The translations under genes were made by a program, and so were the position numbers. Positions 21,634 to 30,140 of a stretch of 64,000 bases of DNA are shown one piece after another (position 1 is the stretch's first letter; each line of letters opens with the position of its first letter). Under the pieces are notes generated by a model, which was given only the letters and a program-made list of their open reading frames with translations, was not told the DNA's origin and ran no database searches. Source of the DNA: Lysobacteraceae bacterium NML93-0399 (GTDB taxonomy: Bacteria > Pseudomonadota > Gammaproteobacteria > Xanthomonadales > Xanthomonadaceae); contig NTJI01000001.1 of the NCBI GenBank assembly GCA_002307375.1, positions 1,612,001 through 1,676,000 on the forward strand, read 5' to 3'.

Positions 21634-23019
21634 TCAGTCCAGGGCCGCCAGCAGTGCGGCCGCGAACGCTGCCGGGTCGAAACGCTGCCCCGTCGGGTCT
21701 TCGCCGCGCCGGACGATCACGACCCCGCGCGAGGGCACCACGATCACGTACTGCCCGCGGTTGCCCATAGCCGCAAACGCATCGGCGGGCACGTCCGGCG
21801 TGCGTGACATCAGCCACAGCGTGGCGCCGTAGGCGAAATCACCCTCGGGCTGCGGGCCCGACGGCGTGGTCGCGGCGTGCACCCAGCCCTCGGGCAGCAG
21901 GCGCCGGCCTTCGAACACGCCGTCGTGCTGCAGCAGCAGACCGAAGCGGGCCAGATCCCGCGCGGTCGACCAGACCTGGCTCGACAGCACGAAGCCGCCG
22001 CGCCAGTCGGTCTCGGCATAGGTGCGCGTCATGCCCAGCGGCCAGAACAGGTCGGTGTAGGGACGCGACAGCGCCCGTTCCTCGTCATCGGTCGCCGCGC
22101 GCAGCGCATGCACGGCCAGCACGCTGTCGTTGTTGGCGTAGCGGAAATGCGTGCCAGGCGGGTGGACCAGCGCACCGCCAGGCGCCGATTCGGCCACCGT
22201 GACGCCACCGAAGTACAGCGCGTCGGTGCGGTTGCCGGCGGTATCGCTGTGCAGGCCGCTGGACATGCGCAGCAACTGGTCGACGGTGATCGCAGCGCGC
22301 GGATCACCCGGTGCCTGCCATTCGGGCACCAGCGCAGGCTTCGAGACGTCGAGTTCGCCGGCCTGCCGGGCCACGCCGATCAGTGCCCCGGTCAGGCTCT
22401 TGGCCACCGACCAGGTGCGCTGCGACACGTGCGGGCCGAACCCCTCGCGATAACGCTCGGCAATGATGCGCCCGTCCTGCAGCACGAGCACGCCCGTGGT
22501 CGCATGGCCTGCGCCGTAGGCAGGCGTGTCGAATGCGGCTTCGACGGCGGCAGCCAGCGCATCCGCATCGCCGCGCGGTGCGGCCGTGGCATCGCGGTCG
22601 CCCAGCGGCCATGGCCTGTCGTCGAGATCGGGCGCGCTGGCGTCGAAGCGCGGCAGGGCGGCAATCACACCGGCATCCGCGCCGATCGGCAGCTGCGCGC
22701 AGCCCAGGTTCGGTCGCCACGCAGCGATACGCGGCGGCAGCGCCGCATCGAATGCGACCGCCACCGTCCGCATCTGCGCATCGACTTCAGCATCGAGCGC
22801 CTCCACATCGGCCTGGTAGTCCGGATAGATGCCCACCAGCTCCAACGCCTCGGCCTGGGCCTGCGTGCGCCCGGCATTGAAAACCGCGCTGCACAGCGTG
22901 AGCGCCTTGTAGCCGGCGGCGACGGCGCGTGCGTGTACGGCCTGTTCGCGTTCGACGACCGTCTGCGCGGCCGCGGTCGAGGTGGCCAGGAGCAGTGGCA
23001 GCAGCAGGACGAGGCGCAT
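21634..23019 (-). CDS. Beta-lactamase-fold serine hydrolase, exported
   Basis: A 461-aa class C beta-lactamase/PBP-like esterase family member. It has a signal peptide (MRLVLLLPLLLATSTAAAQ), an unusual ~150-residue N-terminal region, then the serine hydrolase domain with SxxK as Ser204-Val-Ala-Lys207 and a YAN motif (HFRYANND), the usual Tyr of the catalytic trio. The GNRGQYVIVVPSRGVVIV segment provides the third motif. ATG at 23019 is preferred over 23034 because GGAAGA lies just upstream. Family members hydrolyse peptides or esters; the substrate is unknown. It stands alone, divergent from ygiB. Confidence 0.87.
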   Translation of the reverse strand: MRLVLLLPLLLATSTAAAQTVVEREQAVHARAVAAGYKALTLCSAVFNAGRTQAQAEALELVGIYPDYQADVEALDAEVDAQMRTVAVAFDAALPPRIAAWRPNLGCAQLPIGADAGVIAALPRFDASAPDLDDRPWPLGDRDATAAPRGDADALAAAVEAAFDTPAYGAGHATTGVLVLQDGRIIAERYREGFGPHVSQRTWSVAKSLTGALIGVARQAGELDVSKPALVPEWQAPGDPRAAITVDQLLRMSSGLHSDTAGNRTDALYFGGVTVAESAPGGALVHPPGTHFRYANNDSVLAVHALRAATDDEERALSRPYTDLFWPLGMTRTYAETDWRGGFVLSSQVWSTARDLARFGLLLQHDGVFEGRRLLPEGWVHAATTPSGPQPEGDFAYGATLWLMSRTPDVPADAFAAMGNRGQYVIVVPSRGVVIVRRGEDPTGQRFDPAAFAAALLAALD

Positions 23020-23153
23020 CGGTCTTCCGGACATGAGAATGAACCCCAGTGTAGGTGCACCGCTTTGCCGCGCGTCCGGCGCCGGGCATCATGGCGGGCC
23101 CGGAACACGACGACGGCACGACGGACATGACCGACGCACGAGGCAAGGGGCGC

Positions 23154-23693
23154 ATGAAGCGCTCGAAGACCACCGCACTGCTGCTGATGGGCACCGCGCC
23201 CCTGCTGTTCACTGCCTGCCAGCGCACCGCGCCGGTCGAAGTGCAGGAAGGCCTCTACACCTCGGTCGAAAGCTGCGTGCAGGCGGTCGGTGACACCGCG
23301 ACCTGCCGCATCGCATTCGAGCAGGCGAAGCTGCAGGCCGCCGACAGCGCGCCGCAGTACAGCAGCCGCGAAGCCTGCGAGGCCGAATTCCCGGCCGAGG
23401 AATGCGTCGAGCAGAAGACCTCGACCGGTCATTCGTTCGTGGGCCCGCTGATGGCGGGGTTCTTCCTGTCGCAGATGATGAACAACAACCGCGCAGGCGC
23501 CGCGGCGGCCCAGCGTCAGCCGCAGGCCGCGCCGGCGTTCCGCGACAACCGCGCCGGCTGGCTGCGTCCCAACGGCGCGCCCGGCGCCGGTCGCGCCGGC
23601 ATGGCGCCCGTGTCGGCCACGCCCGACCGCGCGATGACCGCCAGCCGCGGCGGCTTCGGCCGTTCGGCCAGCGGCCGCAGCACCGGCGGCTGA
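23154..23693 (+). CDS. ygiB: DUF1190 (YgiB) family lipoprotein
   Basis: A 179-aa lipoprotein with signal MKRSKTTALLLMGTAPLLFTAC (lipobox Cys near 22). The rest matches E. coli YgiB: a cysteine-containing region (SVESCVQAVGDTATCRIAFEQA, YSSREACEAEF), a GPLMAGFFLSQMM stretch and a glycine/serine-rich tail with TASRGGFG. AAGGGG lies just before the ATG at 23154. It ends one base before the next ATG, so it is co-transcribed with ygiC as in enterobacteria. Function is not established. Confidence 0.85.
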   Translation: MKRSKTTALLLMGTAPLLFTACQRTAPVEVQEGLYTSVESCVQAVGDTATCRIAFEQAKLQAADSAPQYSSREACEAEFPAEECVEQKTSTGHSFVGPLMAGFFLSQMMNNNRAGAAAAQRQPQAAPAFRDNRAGWLRPNGAPGAGRAGMAPVSATPDRAMTASRGGFGRSASGRSTGG

Positions 23694-23694
23694 C

Positions 23695-24876
23695 ATGCGG
23701 CGCGTGCCCATCGTCGAGCGCGGCGACTGGCAGGCGCAGGCCGCCGAGTGCGGCTTCCGGTTCCACACCATCGACGGCGCCCGCTACTGGGACGAGCGCG
23801 TGTACTACGCGTTCTCGATGGCGCAGATCGAACATGACCTGGAAGACCCGAGCGTCGAGCTGCACGACATGGCGATGGGTCTGGTCGATGAGATCGTCGC
23901 CAGCGAATCGCTGATGGAGCGGCTGGCGATTCCGGCGCACTACCGCGACTGGATCGCCGAGAGCTGGCGTAAGCGCGAACCGCATCTCTATGGCCGGCTC
24001 GACTTCGCCTACGACGGCAAGGGCCCGGCCAAACTCTACGAGCTCAACTACGACACGCCGACCTCGCTGTTCGAGGCCGCGTTCTTCCAGTGGCAGTGGC
24101 TGGAAGACCAGCGCGCCAGCGGCCGGCTGCCGCGCGAGGCCGACCAGTTCAATTCGATCCACGAAGCATTGGTGGAACGCTTCGGCGAACTGATGGCCGC
24201 GCTGCCGCCGCCGCTGGTGTTCGCCGCGGTGCGCCAGTCGGAAGAGGACCAGGGCACCATCGCCTACCTGCGCGACTGCGCCGCGCAGGCCGGCCTGCAC
24301 GGCGCGGCGATGGCGCTCGAGGACATCGGCCTGTCCGAGGACGGCCGCTACACCGATCTCGACGACACGGTGATCGGCTCGCTGTTCAAGCTGTATCCGC
24401 TCGAAGACCTGTTCGCCGACGACTTCGGCCGCGCGCTGCCGAAGTCGGGCATCCGCCTGCTGGAGCCGCCGTGGAAGGCCGTGCTCAGCAACAAGGGTCT
24501 GCTGCCGCTGCTGTGGGAGCGCCATCGCGGGCATCCGAACCTGCTGGCCGCCGAATTCGACATCGGCGGCGACCTGCCGGCCGGCTGGGTGCGCAAGCCG
24601 CTGCATTCGCGCGAAGGCGCGAACATCGAGCTGCATCTGGCGGACGGCGCGCGCCTGCACAGCGACGGGCCGTATGCCGGCGCCTGCATCCGTCAGGCCG
24701 CGCATCCGCTCACCGCCTTCGACGGGCAGTACCCGATGATCGGCAGCTGGATCGTCGGCGACACCGCCTGCGGTATCGGCATCCGCGAGGACGACTCGCC
24801 GATCACCCGCGACAGCGCGCGGTTCGTGCCGCATGCGATTGTCGAGGCGGATGCACCGGCGACGTTCTACGCGTAA
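23695..24876 (+). CDS. ygiC: Glutathionylspermidine-synthase-like ATP-grasp protein (YgiC family)
   Basis: A 393-aa protein of the glutathionylspermidine synthetase C-terminal (ATP-grasp) family, close to YgiC/YjfC. Conserved segments are GRLDFAYDG, LYELNYDTPTSLFEAAFFQW, LLEPPWKAVLSNKGLLPLLW and the C-terminal PMIGSWIVGDTACGIGIREDDSPIT. The amidase half of true bifunctional Gss is absent, so it probably ligates some amine to a peptide or glutathione, but YgiC itself lacks proven Gss activity. It starts one base after the ygiB stop. Given speA and speE nearby, a polyamine substrate is conceivable but unproven. Confidence 0.88.
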   Translation: MRRVPIVERGDWQAQAAECGFRFHTIDGARYWDERVYYAFSMAQIEHDLEDPSVELHDMAMGLVDEIVASESLMERLAIPAHYRDWIAESWRKREPHLYGRLDFAYDGKGPAKLYELNYDTPTSLFEAAFFQWQWLEDQRASGRLPREADQFNSIHEALVERFGELMAALPPPLVFAAVRQSEEDQGTIAYLRDCAAQAGLHGAAMALEDIGLSEDGRYTDLDDTVIGSLFKLYPLEDLFADDFGRALPKSGIRLLEPPWKAVLSNKGLLPLLWERHRGHPNLLAAEFDIGGDLPAGWVRKPLHSREGANIELHLADGARLHSDGPYAGACIRQAAHPLTAFDGQYPMIGSWIVGDTACGIGIREDDSPITRDSARFVPHAIVEADAPATFYA

Positions 24877-24887
24877 AGCGAGCGCTT

Positions 24888-25432
24888 GAGCCCTCCCCCG
24901 CAAGCGGGGGAGGGTTGGGAGGGGGCGAACCTTCCGTACACGCAGGATCAATCCATGCGCACAGCCCGCGCCTCGATCCACGCATCCACCACGCGGCACA
25001 CGCCATCCGGATTCGTCAGCACCTCGTCGTTCCAGAAACGCAGCACATGGAATCCGCATCGCCGCAGATACGCATCGCGCGCTGTGTCAGTGCGCGACCC
25101 GTTGTGTTGACCGCCGTCCACTTCGATCACCAGCGCAGGCTCCAGGCATGCGAAGTCGACAACGAACGGACCGATCGGGTGTTGGCGTCGGAACTTCAGA
25201 TTGCAGCGCTGGCGACCGCGCAAATGACGCCACAGCGCATGCTCGGCAGGCGTCATCGCGCGTCGCAGGCGGCGTGCGAGAAGACTGCGCTGGCCGTTGC
25301 GCATTGCTGCGTCCCTCGCGGATCGGCCCCGGCAGGTTGCGCCCGCGCCAAGTCCCGATCCAGCGGACCATTGCCTGGGCGAGCGTGGGGTTTGCCCCCT
25401 CCCAACCCTCCCCCGCAAGCGGGGGAGGGCTC
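24888..25432. mobile_element. Putative 545-bp element: DUF559 gene between 44-bp hairpin terminal inverted repeats
   Basis: The left end 24888-24931 and the reverse complement of the right end 25389-25432 agree at 41 of 44 bases. Both begin GAGCCCTCCCCCGC, fold back on themselves (CCCTCCCCCGC..GCGGGGGAGGG) and continue TTGGGAGGGGGC. The only gene inside is the DUF559 gene, which fills the interior: its stop is 17 bp from the left repeat and its start 85 bp from the right one. No target-site duplication is obvious. Three gene-less elements with the same ends occur elsewhere in the window. Confidence 0.7.
24948..25304 (-). CDS. DUF559 domain protein, predicted Vsr/PD-(D/E)XK-like endonuclease
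   Basis: A 118-aa protein of the DUF559 family, related to very-short-patch-repair-type nucleases. The N-terminal helical part (RRAMTPAEHALWRHLRGR) and the core RRQHPIGPFVVDFACLEPALVIEVDGGQH are characteristic. Candidate catalytic residues are Asp50, Glu61, Asp63 and His67. ATG at 25304 has GAGGGA 11 bases upstream and begins the conserved region; the open frame to 25469 simply translates the flanking repeat. It sits alone between hairpin inverted repeats. The family has no settled function; a role in nicking or cleaving the repeat ends is inference. Confidence 0.85.
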   Translation of the reverse strand: MRNGQRSLLARRLRRAMTPAEHALWRHLRGRQRCNLKFRRQHPIGPFVVDFACLEPALVIEVDGGQHNGSRTDTARDAYLRRCGFHVLRFWNDEVLTNPDGVCRVVDAWIEARAVRMD

Positions 25433-25558
25433 TAATCGCCGCGCTGGCGTGGAAGGCCGATCGCGTCACACCGCACCTCGTCCGACGGCAGTGGGTATTG
25501 CATGGCGCTGTGCCAGCTCGTGGGCCTGAAGCGAAAAAGCAAGCCGAGCAAAGCTATC

Positions 25559-25602
25559 TAGCCCTCCCCCGCTTGCGGGGGAGGGTTGGGTGGGGGCAAT
25601 CG
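25559..25602. repeat. Solo copy of the hairpin terminal repeat
   Basis: TAGCCCTCCCCCGC-TT-GCGGGGGAGGG followed by TTGGGTGGGGGC and a subterminal GGTCCG, in the same orientation as the left end at 24888. No inverted partner is seen before dbpA at 25727. Together with the end at 25389-25432 it brackets a 126-bp non-coding stretch. Confidence 0.7.
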
Positions 25603-25726
25603 GTCCGCGCACGCGGCCTATTCCCGAGCGCCCACCTGTCAGCTCTGACGCGTTGCACGCAGGCCTCAATTCTTGCTGACGCGTCGCCATCCCATGCCCC
25701 ACCCCCACTCCTGCGATCATGTACCC

Positions 25727-27118
25727 ATGAACACCTCCGCTGCCTTCTCCACACTCGCGCTGCCGCCTGCCCTGCTGCAGGGCGTCGACGCGCTCGGCTA
25801 TTCCACGATGACCCCGATCCAGGCGCAGTCCCTGCCGCCGATCCTCGAAGGCCGCGACGTCATCGCGCAGGCGCCGACCGGCAGTGGCAAGACCGCGGCC
25901 TTCGGGCTTGGTCTGCTGCAGAAGATCGACACCGCGCTGGTCGAAACCCAGGCGCTGGTGCTGTGCCCGACGCGCGAACTCGCCGACCAGGTCGGCAAGC
26001 AGCTGCGCAAGCTCGCGCTCGGTCTGCCGAACCTCAAGGTCTCGGTGCTGTGCGGCGGCATTCCGCTCGGCCCGCAGCTCGCATCGCTGACGCATCCGCC
26101 GCATGTCGTCGTCGGCACGCCCGGGCGTATCCAGGAACTGGCGAAGAAAAAGGCCCTGCATCTGCGCCACGTGACCACCCTGGTGCTCGATGAGGCCGAC
26201 CGCATGCTCGACATGGGCTTCGAGGAGTCGATCCGCGACATCGTCAAGCGCGTGCCGCCCGCGCGCCAGGGCCTGCTGTTCTCGGCCACGTTCCCGGACG
26301 AAATCCGCGATCTCGGCACCGCGATGCTGCGCGAGCCGGTGCAGCTTGGCGTGGGCGGCGATGCGCCGGCGCCGAAGATCGAGCAGATCTTCCACGAGGT
26401 CGAACCGTCGCGCCGTGCGCCGCTGCTGGCCGCGCTGCTGCTGCGCCACCGCCCCGAATCGGCGGTCGTGTTCTGCAACACGCGCGCCGACGTCAACGAG
26501 GTCGCCGGTTCGCTGGGCCATTACGGTTTCGACGCGCTGGCCCTGCACGGCGACATGGAACAGCGTGATCGCGACGAAGTGCTGGTGCGCTTCTCCAACC
26601 GCAGCGGCAACGTGCTGGTCGCCAGCGACGTCGCCGCGCGCGGTCTCGATGTCGAGGACCTGGCCGCGGTGATCAATTTCGAATTGCCGCACGATGTCGA
26701 CACCTACGTGCACCGCATCGGCCGTACCGGTCGCGCCGGGCGCGCGGGTCTGGCGCTGAACCTGGTGACGCCGCGCGAACTGCCGCGCACCACGCTGATC
26801 GAGGCGCACTTTGGCGCGCCGGTGCGCTGGGAGAAGCTGCTGCCGCTCAGCGGCAAGGCCAGCGACGTGCCGGTCGCGCCGATGGTGACGCTGCGCATCG
26901 ACGCCGGCCGCACCGACAAGCTGCGCCCCGGCGACATCGTCGGTGCGCTGACTGGCGAGGCCGGCCTGCACAAGGACGCGATCGGCAAGATCGACGTCTT
27001 CGCCACGCGCAGCTACGTCGCCATCGCCCGCGGCAAGGCGCAGCAGGCGGCCAACCACCTGCGCGACGGCAAGATCAAGGGCCGCCGCTTCCGCGTGCAG
27101 TTGCTCAGGACGACGTGA
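25727..27118 (+). CDS. dbpA: ATP-dependent RNA helicase DbpA
   Basis: A 463-aa DEAD-box helicase. The motifs in order are Q-motif (STMTPIQAQSLP), Walker A APTGSGKT, PTRELA, GTPGR, DEAD as LDEADRMLD, SAT, ARGLD and HRIGRTGRAG. The C-terminal RNA-binding domain (about 385-463, VTLRIDAGRTDKLRPGDIVGALTG..IGKIDVF) is the DbpA-specific domain that binds hairpin 92 of 23S rRNA, so the role is late 50S assembly. ATG at 25727 starts MNTSAAFSTLALPPALL like homologues. The frame from 25673 runs through repeat-flanking sequence. Confidence 0.95.
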   Translation: MNTSAAFSTLALPPALLQGVDALGYSTMTPIQAQSLPPILEGRDVIAQAPTGSGKTAAFGLGLLQKIDTALVETQALVLCPTRELADQVGKQLRKLALGLPNLKVSVLCGGIPLGPQLASLTHPPHVVVGTPGRIQELAKKKALHLRHVTTLVLDEADRMLDMGFEESIRDIVKRVPPARQGLLFSATFPDEIRDLGTAMLREPVQLGVGGDAPAPKIEQIFHEVEPSRRAPLLAALLLRHRPESAVVFCNTRADVNEVAGSLGHYGFDALALHGDMEQRDRDEVLVRFSNRSGNVLVASDVAARGLDVEDLAAVINFELPHDVDTYVHRIGRTGRAGRAGLALNLVTPRELPRTTLIEAHFGAPVRWEKLLPLSGKASDVPVAPMVTLRIDAGRTDKLRPGDIVGALTGEAGLHKDAIGKIDVFATRSYVAIARGKAQQAANHLRDGKIKGRRFRVQLLRTT

Positions 27119-27149
27119 CCTCACGTGGCATGGCGGCAGACTGCTGCGC

Positions 27150-28361
27150 ATGCGCCTGCTGATCATCACCTACGGCACCGAGGGCGACGCACGCCCGCTT
27201 GCCGCGCTCGGCCATGCGCTGATGCGCGCGGGACACACGGTGCATCTGCTGGGAGATGGCGACACGCTCGATTCGGCGCACGCACTCGGCGTGCCGGCGA
27301 CCGCGCTGGCCGGCGACATCCGCGGGACCTTGTCGCGCATGCGTGCGATGCGTCAGATCGAACGCGCGCTGATTCGCATCGTCGAGGCGCGCACGCCCGA
27401 ATGGATGCAGCAGGCGCTGGCGCTGGGGGCCGGTTGCGATGCGATGATCGTGTCCGGGCTCACCGCCTTCGTCGGTCTGTCGGTGGCGGAGAAACTCGGC
27501 GTGCCGGCGATCGGCGCGATGATGATTCCGATCAGTCCGACGGCCGCCTTCACGTCTCCGCTGTCGCCGATCCGCCTGCCGCGCGCACTCAACCGCAGCT
27601 CGCACGCGTTCGTGAACCACATGGTCTGGCGCACCTTCCGCGCCACGACCAACCGCGGACGCGTCGCCGTCGGCTTGCCAGCGCGTCGGGCGCTGTCGAT
27701 GGACTACCCCGTGCTCTACGGGATTTCCCCGGCCCTGCTGCCGGACATCGACGACTGGCCGGCCGACGCCATCGCCTGCGGCCAGTGGGTCGCGCCGTCA
27801 CGCGACTGGACGCCGCCGCCGGATCTGGCCGCATGGATCGAGCAGGGCCCGCCGCCGGTCTATGCCGGCTTCGGCAGCATGAGCGGCTTCGATGCACCAC
27901 GCGTATGCGCCGCGCTGCTCGAAGCCCTCGGCGCGCGCCGCACGCTGTTCAACCCCGGCTGGAGCGGCATCGACACCGCCGGCCTGCCGTCGAACATCCG
28001 CGTCATCGGCAGCGTGCCGCATGACTGGTTGCTGCCGCGCTGCGCACTGGCGATCCACCACGGCGGGTCGGGCACCACGCACTCCGCGTGCCGCGCCGGC
28101 ATTCCCTCGGTGATCCTGCCGTTCGCCGGCGACCAGCCGTTCTGGGCGCGGCGCCTGCGCGCGCTGGGCATCGCAGACCGGGTGTTGAACGGCCGGCGTC
28201 CGGCGGCGGCCGGACTCGGGCAGGGCATCGCGTTCGCCGAACGGCCCGACACCCGGGCCCGCGCGGTGGCACTCGGCCGGGCCATGGCCGGCGAGGATGG
28301 CGCCGCGACGGCCGTCGCCTGGATCGAAACGTTCGCCATGACGCGCAAAGGCGCCGGCTGA
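27150..28361 (+). CDS. Glycosyltransferase, GT1/YjiC-like
   Basis: A 403-aa GT-B-fold glycosyltransferase resembling UDP-glucuronosyl/UDP-glucosyl and sterol/macrolide glycosyltransferases. The N-terminal Rossmann start MRLLIITYGTEGDARPLAALG is typical. The donor-binding signature near residue 300 reads HDWLLPRCALAIHHGGSGTTHSACRAG.. followed by PFAGDQPFWARR. Such enzymes glycosylate small hydrophobic acceptors, including natural products; the acceptor is unknown. It lies 31 bp after dbpA on the same strand, possibly co-transcribed by read-through. Confidence 0.87.
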   Translation: MRLLIITYGTEGDARPLAALGHALMRAGHTVHLLGDGDTLDSAHALGVPATALAGDIRGTLSRMRAMRQIERALIRIVEARTPEWMQQALALGAGCDAMIVSGLTAFVGLSVAEKLGVPAIGAMMIPISPTAAFTSPLSPIRLPRALNRSSHAFVNHMVWRTFRATTNRGRVAVGLPARRALSMDYPVLYGISPALLPDIDDWPADAIACGQWVAPSRDWTPPPDLAAWIEQGPPPVYAGFGSMSGFDAPRVCAALLEALGARRTLFNPGWSGIDTAGLPSNIRVIGSVPHDWLLPRCALAIHHGGSGTTHSACRAGIPSVILPFAGDQPFWARRLRALGIADRVLNGRRPAAAGLGQGIAFAERPDTRARAVALGRAMAGEDGAATAVAWIETFAMTRKGAG

Positions 28362-28633
28362 TCGCGCCCGCTTTCCCGCCGCGAGGCCACGTGTCCATTG
28401 GCCGATGCACCTGCATGCATGCACTGCCGCGCGTCGCGGTGCCGGTCGCGGTGGGCCGAGCGCATCGACACCTGCAGCGTCAAGGCGACACGCGGGTGCG
28501 GCTGCGCGAGCCCCGGTCGACGCGTCGCAACGCCGGGTGTTGAACCGGCGGCGCCCACCTCGGGTCGGCCCGAGGGCCGGCGCGCGGCGGCGCGTTCTAT
28601 CGTGCAGGCCTCTCCACCACAGGACGGTCCCCC

Positions 28634-29113
28634 ATGAGCGACAACGACGGCACTTCGGGCGTATCGGGCGCCAGCGGCGCGAACGGCACCCAGGACGCGC
28701 GCGACACCGCGGCCGAAGCGGCGGCCAGCGCGGGGCTCGACACCACCGCCAACGCGTCCAACGAGGCCGTGTCCGCCGCCGAAACCGGCAAGGCGGCCGC
28801 CGCAACGGGGGACGTCTGCACCGCCGAGGCCTCGGCCACCCGCGCCGAAGCCGCTGCCCGCGAAGCCGTCGAGTCGGCCACTGCGTTGGCCGACATCGCC
28901 GCCAACACGCCCACGCCTGCCACCGAGGCGATGGCGGCATTCGCCGCCGACTACGCCCAGGCCGCTACCGATGCCGCAGCCGCCGCCCGCGGTGCCTTCG
29001 ACGGCCTTCAGCAGAGCCAGGGCGTCGGCGCCTGCGTGTCCGAAGCGCCGACCTCGCCCACACAGGGCCTGGCCCTGGGCACGATCAACCAGCTCGGCGG
29101 CTTGTGGTCCTGA
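28634..29113 (+). CDS. Alanine-rich hypothetical protein
   Basis: A 159-aa protein, over a third alanine, with Thr/Glu/Ala repeats (AAETGKAAAATGDVCTAEASATRAEAAAREAVESATALA) that would form long helices. There is no signal peptide or membrane segment. Two cysteines (about 62 and 136) are outside the repetitive part. The third-position GC bias and a clean start-stop support it as a gene, but the low complexity makes homology hard to judge. The 272-bp gap before it (28362-28633) shows no recognisable feature. Confidence 0.55.
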   Translation: MSDNDGTSGVSGASGANGTQDARDTAAEAAASAGLDTTANASNEAVSAAETGKAAAATGDVCTAEASATRAEAAAREAVESATALADIAANTPTPATEAMAAFAADYAQAATDAAAAARGAFDGLQQSQGVGACVSEAPTSPTQGLALGTINQLGGLWS

Positions 29114-29146
29114 GCCGGTGCGCGGATGGCCCGCGCCGTGTGGGCA

Positions 29147-30043
29147 CTAAGCCGCTTCGCGGAAGCGGCGCACGTGTTCGATCAGCGCGCGCAGCTTCGG
29201 CGGCGGATGTCGCCGGTCGGGGAAGTACAGGAAGAACCCGGCGAACGGCGGCAGGAAGGCATCGAGCACGCTGACCAGTTCGCCGCGCGCCAGGTGCGGC
29301 GCGAACGTCTCCTCGATGCCGATCGTCAGCCCGCCGCCGGCCAGTGCGGTGCGCACCATCAGCAGCATGTCGTTGGTGGTGACCTGCGGCTGCACGGCCA
29401 CGTCGAACTCCTGACCGTCTTGCGAAAACTCCCAGCGATAGGGCGCGACATCGGGCGCCGGTCGCCAGCCGATGCAGCGGTGGTCGACCAGTTCGCGCGG
29501 ATGTACCGGTGTGCCGTGCGCGGCGAGATACGCCGGCGTCGCCACCACCACCTGGCGCACCGGCCCGGTCAGCGGCACGGCGATCATGTCCTGCTCGATC
29601 ACCTCGCCCAGGCGCACACCGGCGTCGAACCCGTCGGCGACGATGTCCGACTCGGCATCGGTCACGGTCACGTCCAGCACCACCTGCGGATACGCCTGCG
29701 CGAAGCTCGCCACCAGCGGGCCGGACAGGAAGCGCTCGGCGATCGAGGTCACGGCCACGCGCAGCACGCCGCGCGGCGGGCCGTCGTCGAGCGCGTCGTC
29801 GAGCGCCGCGCCGATCTGCGCCAGCGGCTGTGCGATCTGCCGGTGCAGGCGATGGCCGGCGTCGGTCAGCCGCACGCTGCGCGTCGAGCGCGACACCAGT
29901 GCCACGCCCAGGCGGTCCTCGAGCTTGCGCATGCCCTGGCTCACCGCCGAGCGGGTCACGCCCAAGCGATCGGCCGCCGCGCGGAAATTGGTGCTTTCGG
30001 CAACCGCGGCGAAGACACGCAGCAGGTTCAGATCGACGCTCAT
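29147..30043 (-). CDS. LysR-family transcriptional regulator
   Basis: A 298-aa LysR regulator of the CrgA/DsdC-like subgroup. The N-terminal helix-turn-helix reads LLRVFAAVAESTNFRAAADRLGVTRSAVSQGMRKLEDRLG, and the C-terminal effector-binding domain spans about 90-298. ATG at 30043 is preferred to the TTG three codons upstream. It diverges from an SDR gene with a T-N11-A operator directly before its own start codon, so autoregulation plus control of the SDR/SnoaL-like genes is the natural inference. Confidence 0.92.
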   Translation of the reverse strand: MSVDLNLLRVFAAVAESTNFRAAADRLGVTRSAVSQGMRKLEDRLGVALVSRSTRSVRLTDAGHRLHRQIAQPLAQIGAALDDALDDGPPRGVLRVAVTSIAERFLSGPLVASFAQAYPQVVLDVTVTDAESDIVADGFDAGVRLGEVIEQDMIAVPLTGPVRQVVVATPAYLAAHGTPVHPRELVDHRCIGWRPAPDVAPYRWEFSQDGQEFDVAVQPQVTTNDMLLMVRTALAGGGLTIGIEETFAPHLARGELVSVLDAFLPPFAGFFLYFPDRRHPPPKLRALIEHVRRFREAA

Positions 30044-30044
30044 T

Positions 30045-30061
30045 GGTAACAAATTCTAACC
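30045..30061. promoter_or_regulatory. LysR-type T-N11-A operator
   Basis: GGTAACAAATTCTAACC is an imperfect 17-bp palindrome with the LysR T-N11-A spacing (T at 30047, A at 30059). It lies in an AT-richer patch one base upstream of the LysR start codon and about 80 bp before the SDR gene. Confidence 0.6.
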
Positions 30062-30140
30062 GCCGTATGCACGGATCAGGGAGTTCTCTGGACGTCGGCC
30101 GCGGCGTAGTGTCTTCGAACCCCCCACTTGGAGCCATGCC

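Noticed and set aside
25305..25469. N-terminal extension of the DUF559 protein
   Set aside because: The extra residues ([11 protein letters not shown] type) are only the translated hairpin repeat; ATG 25304 has a good ribosome-binding site.
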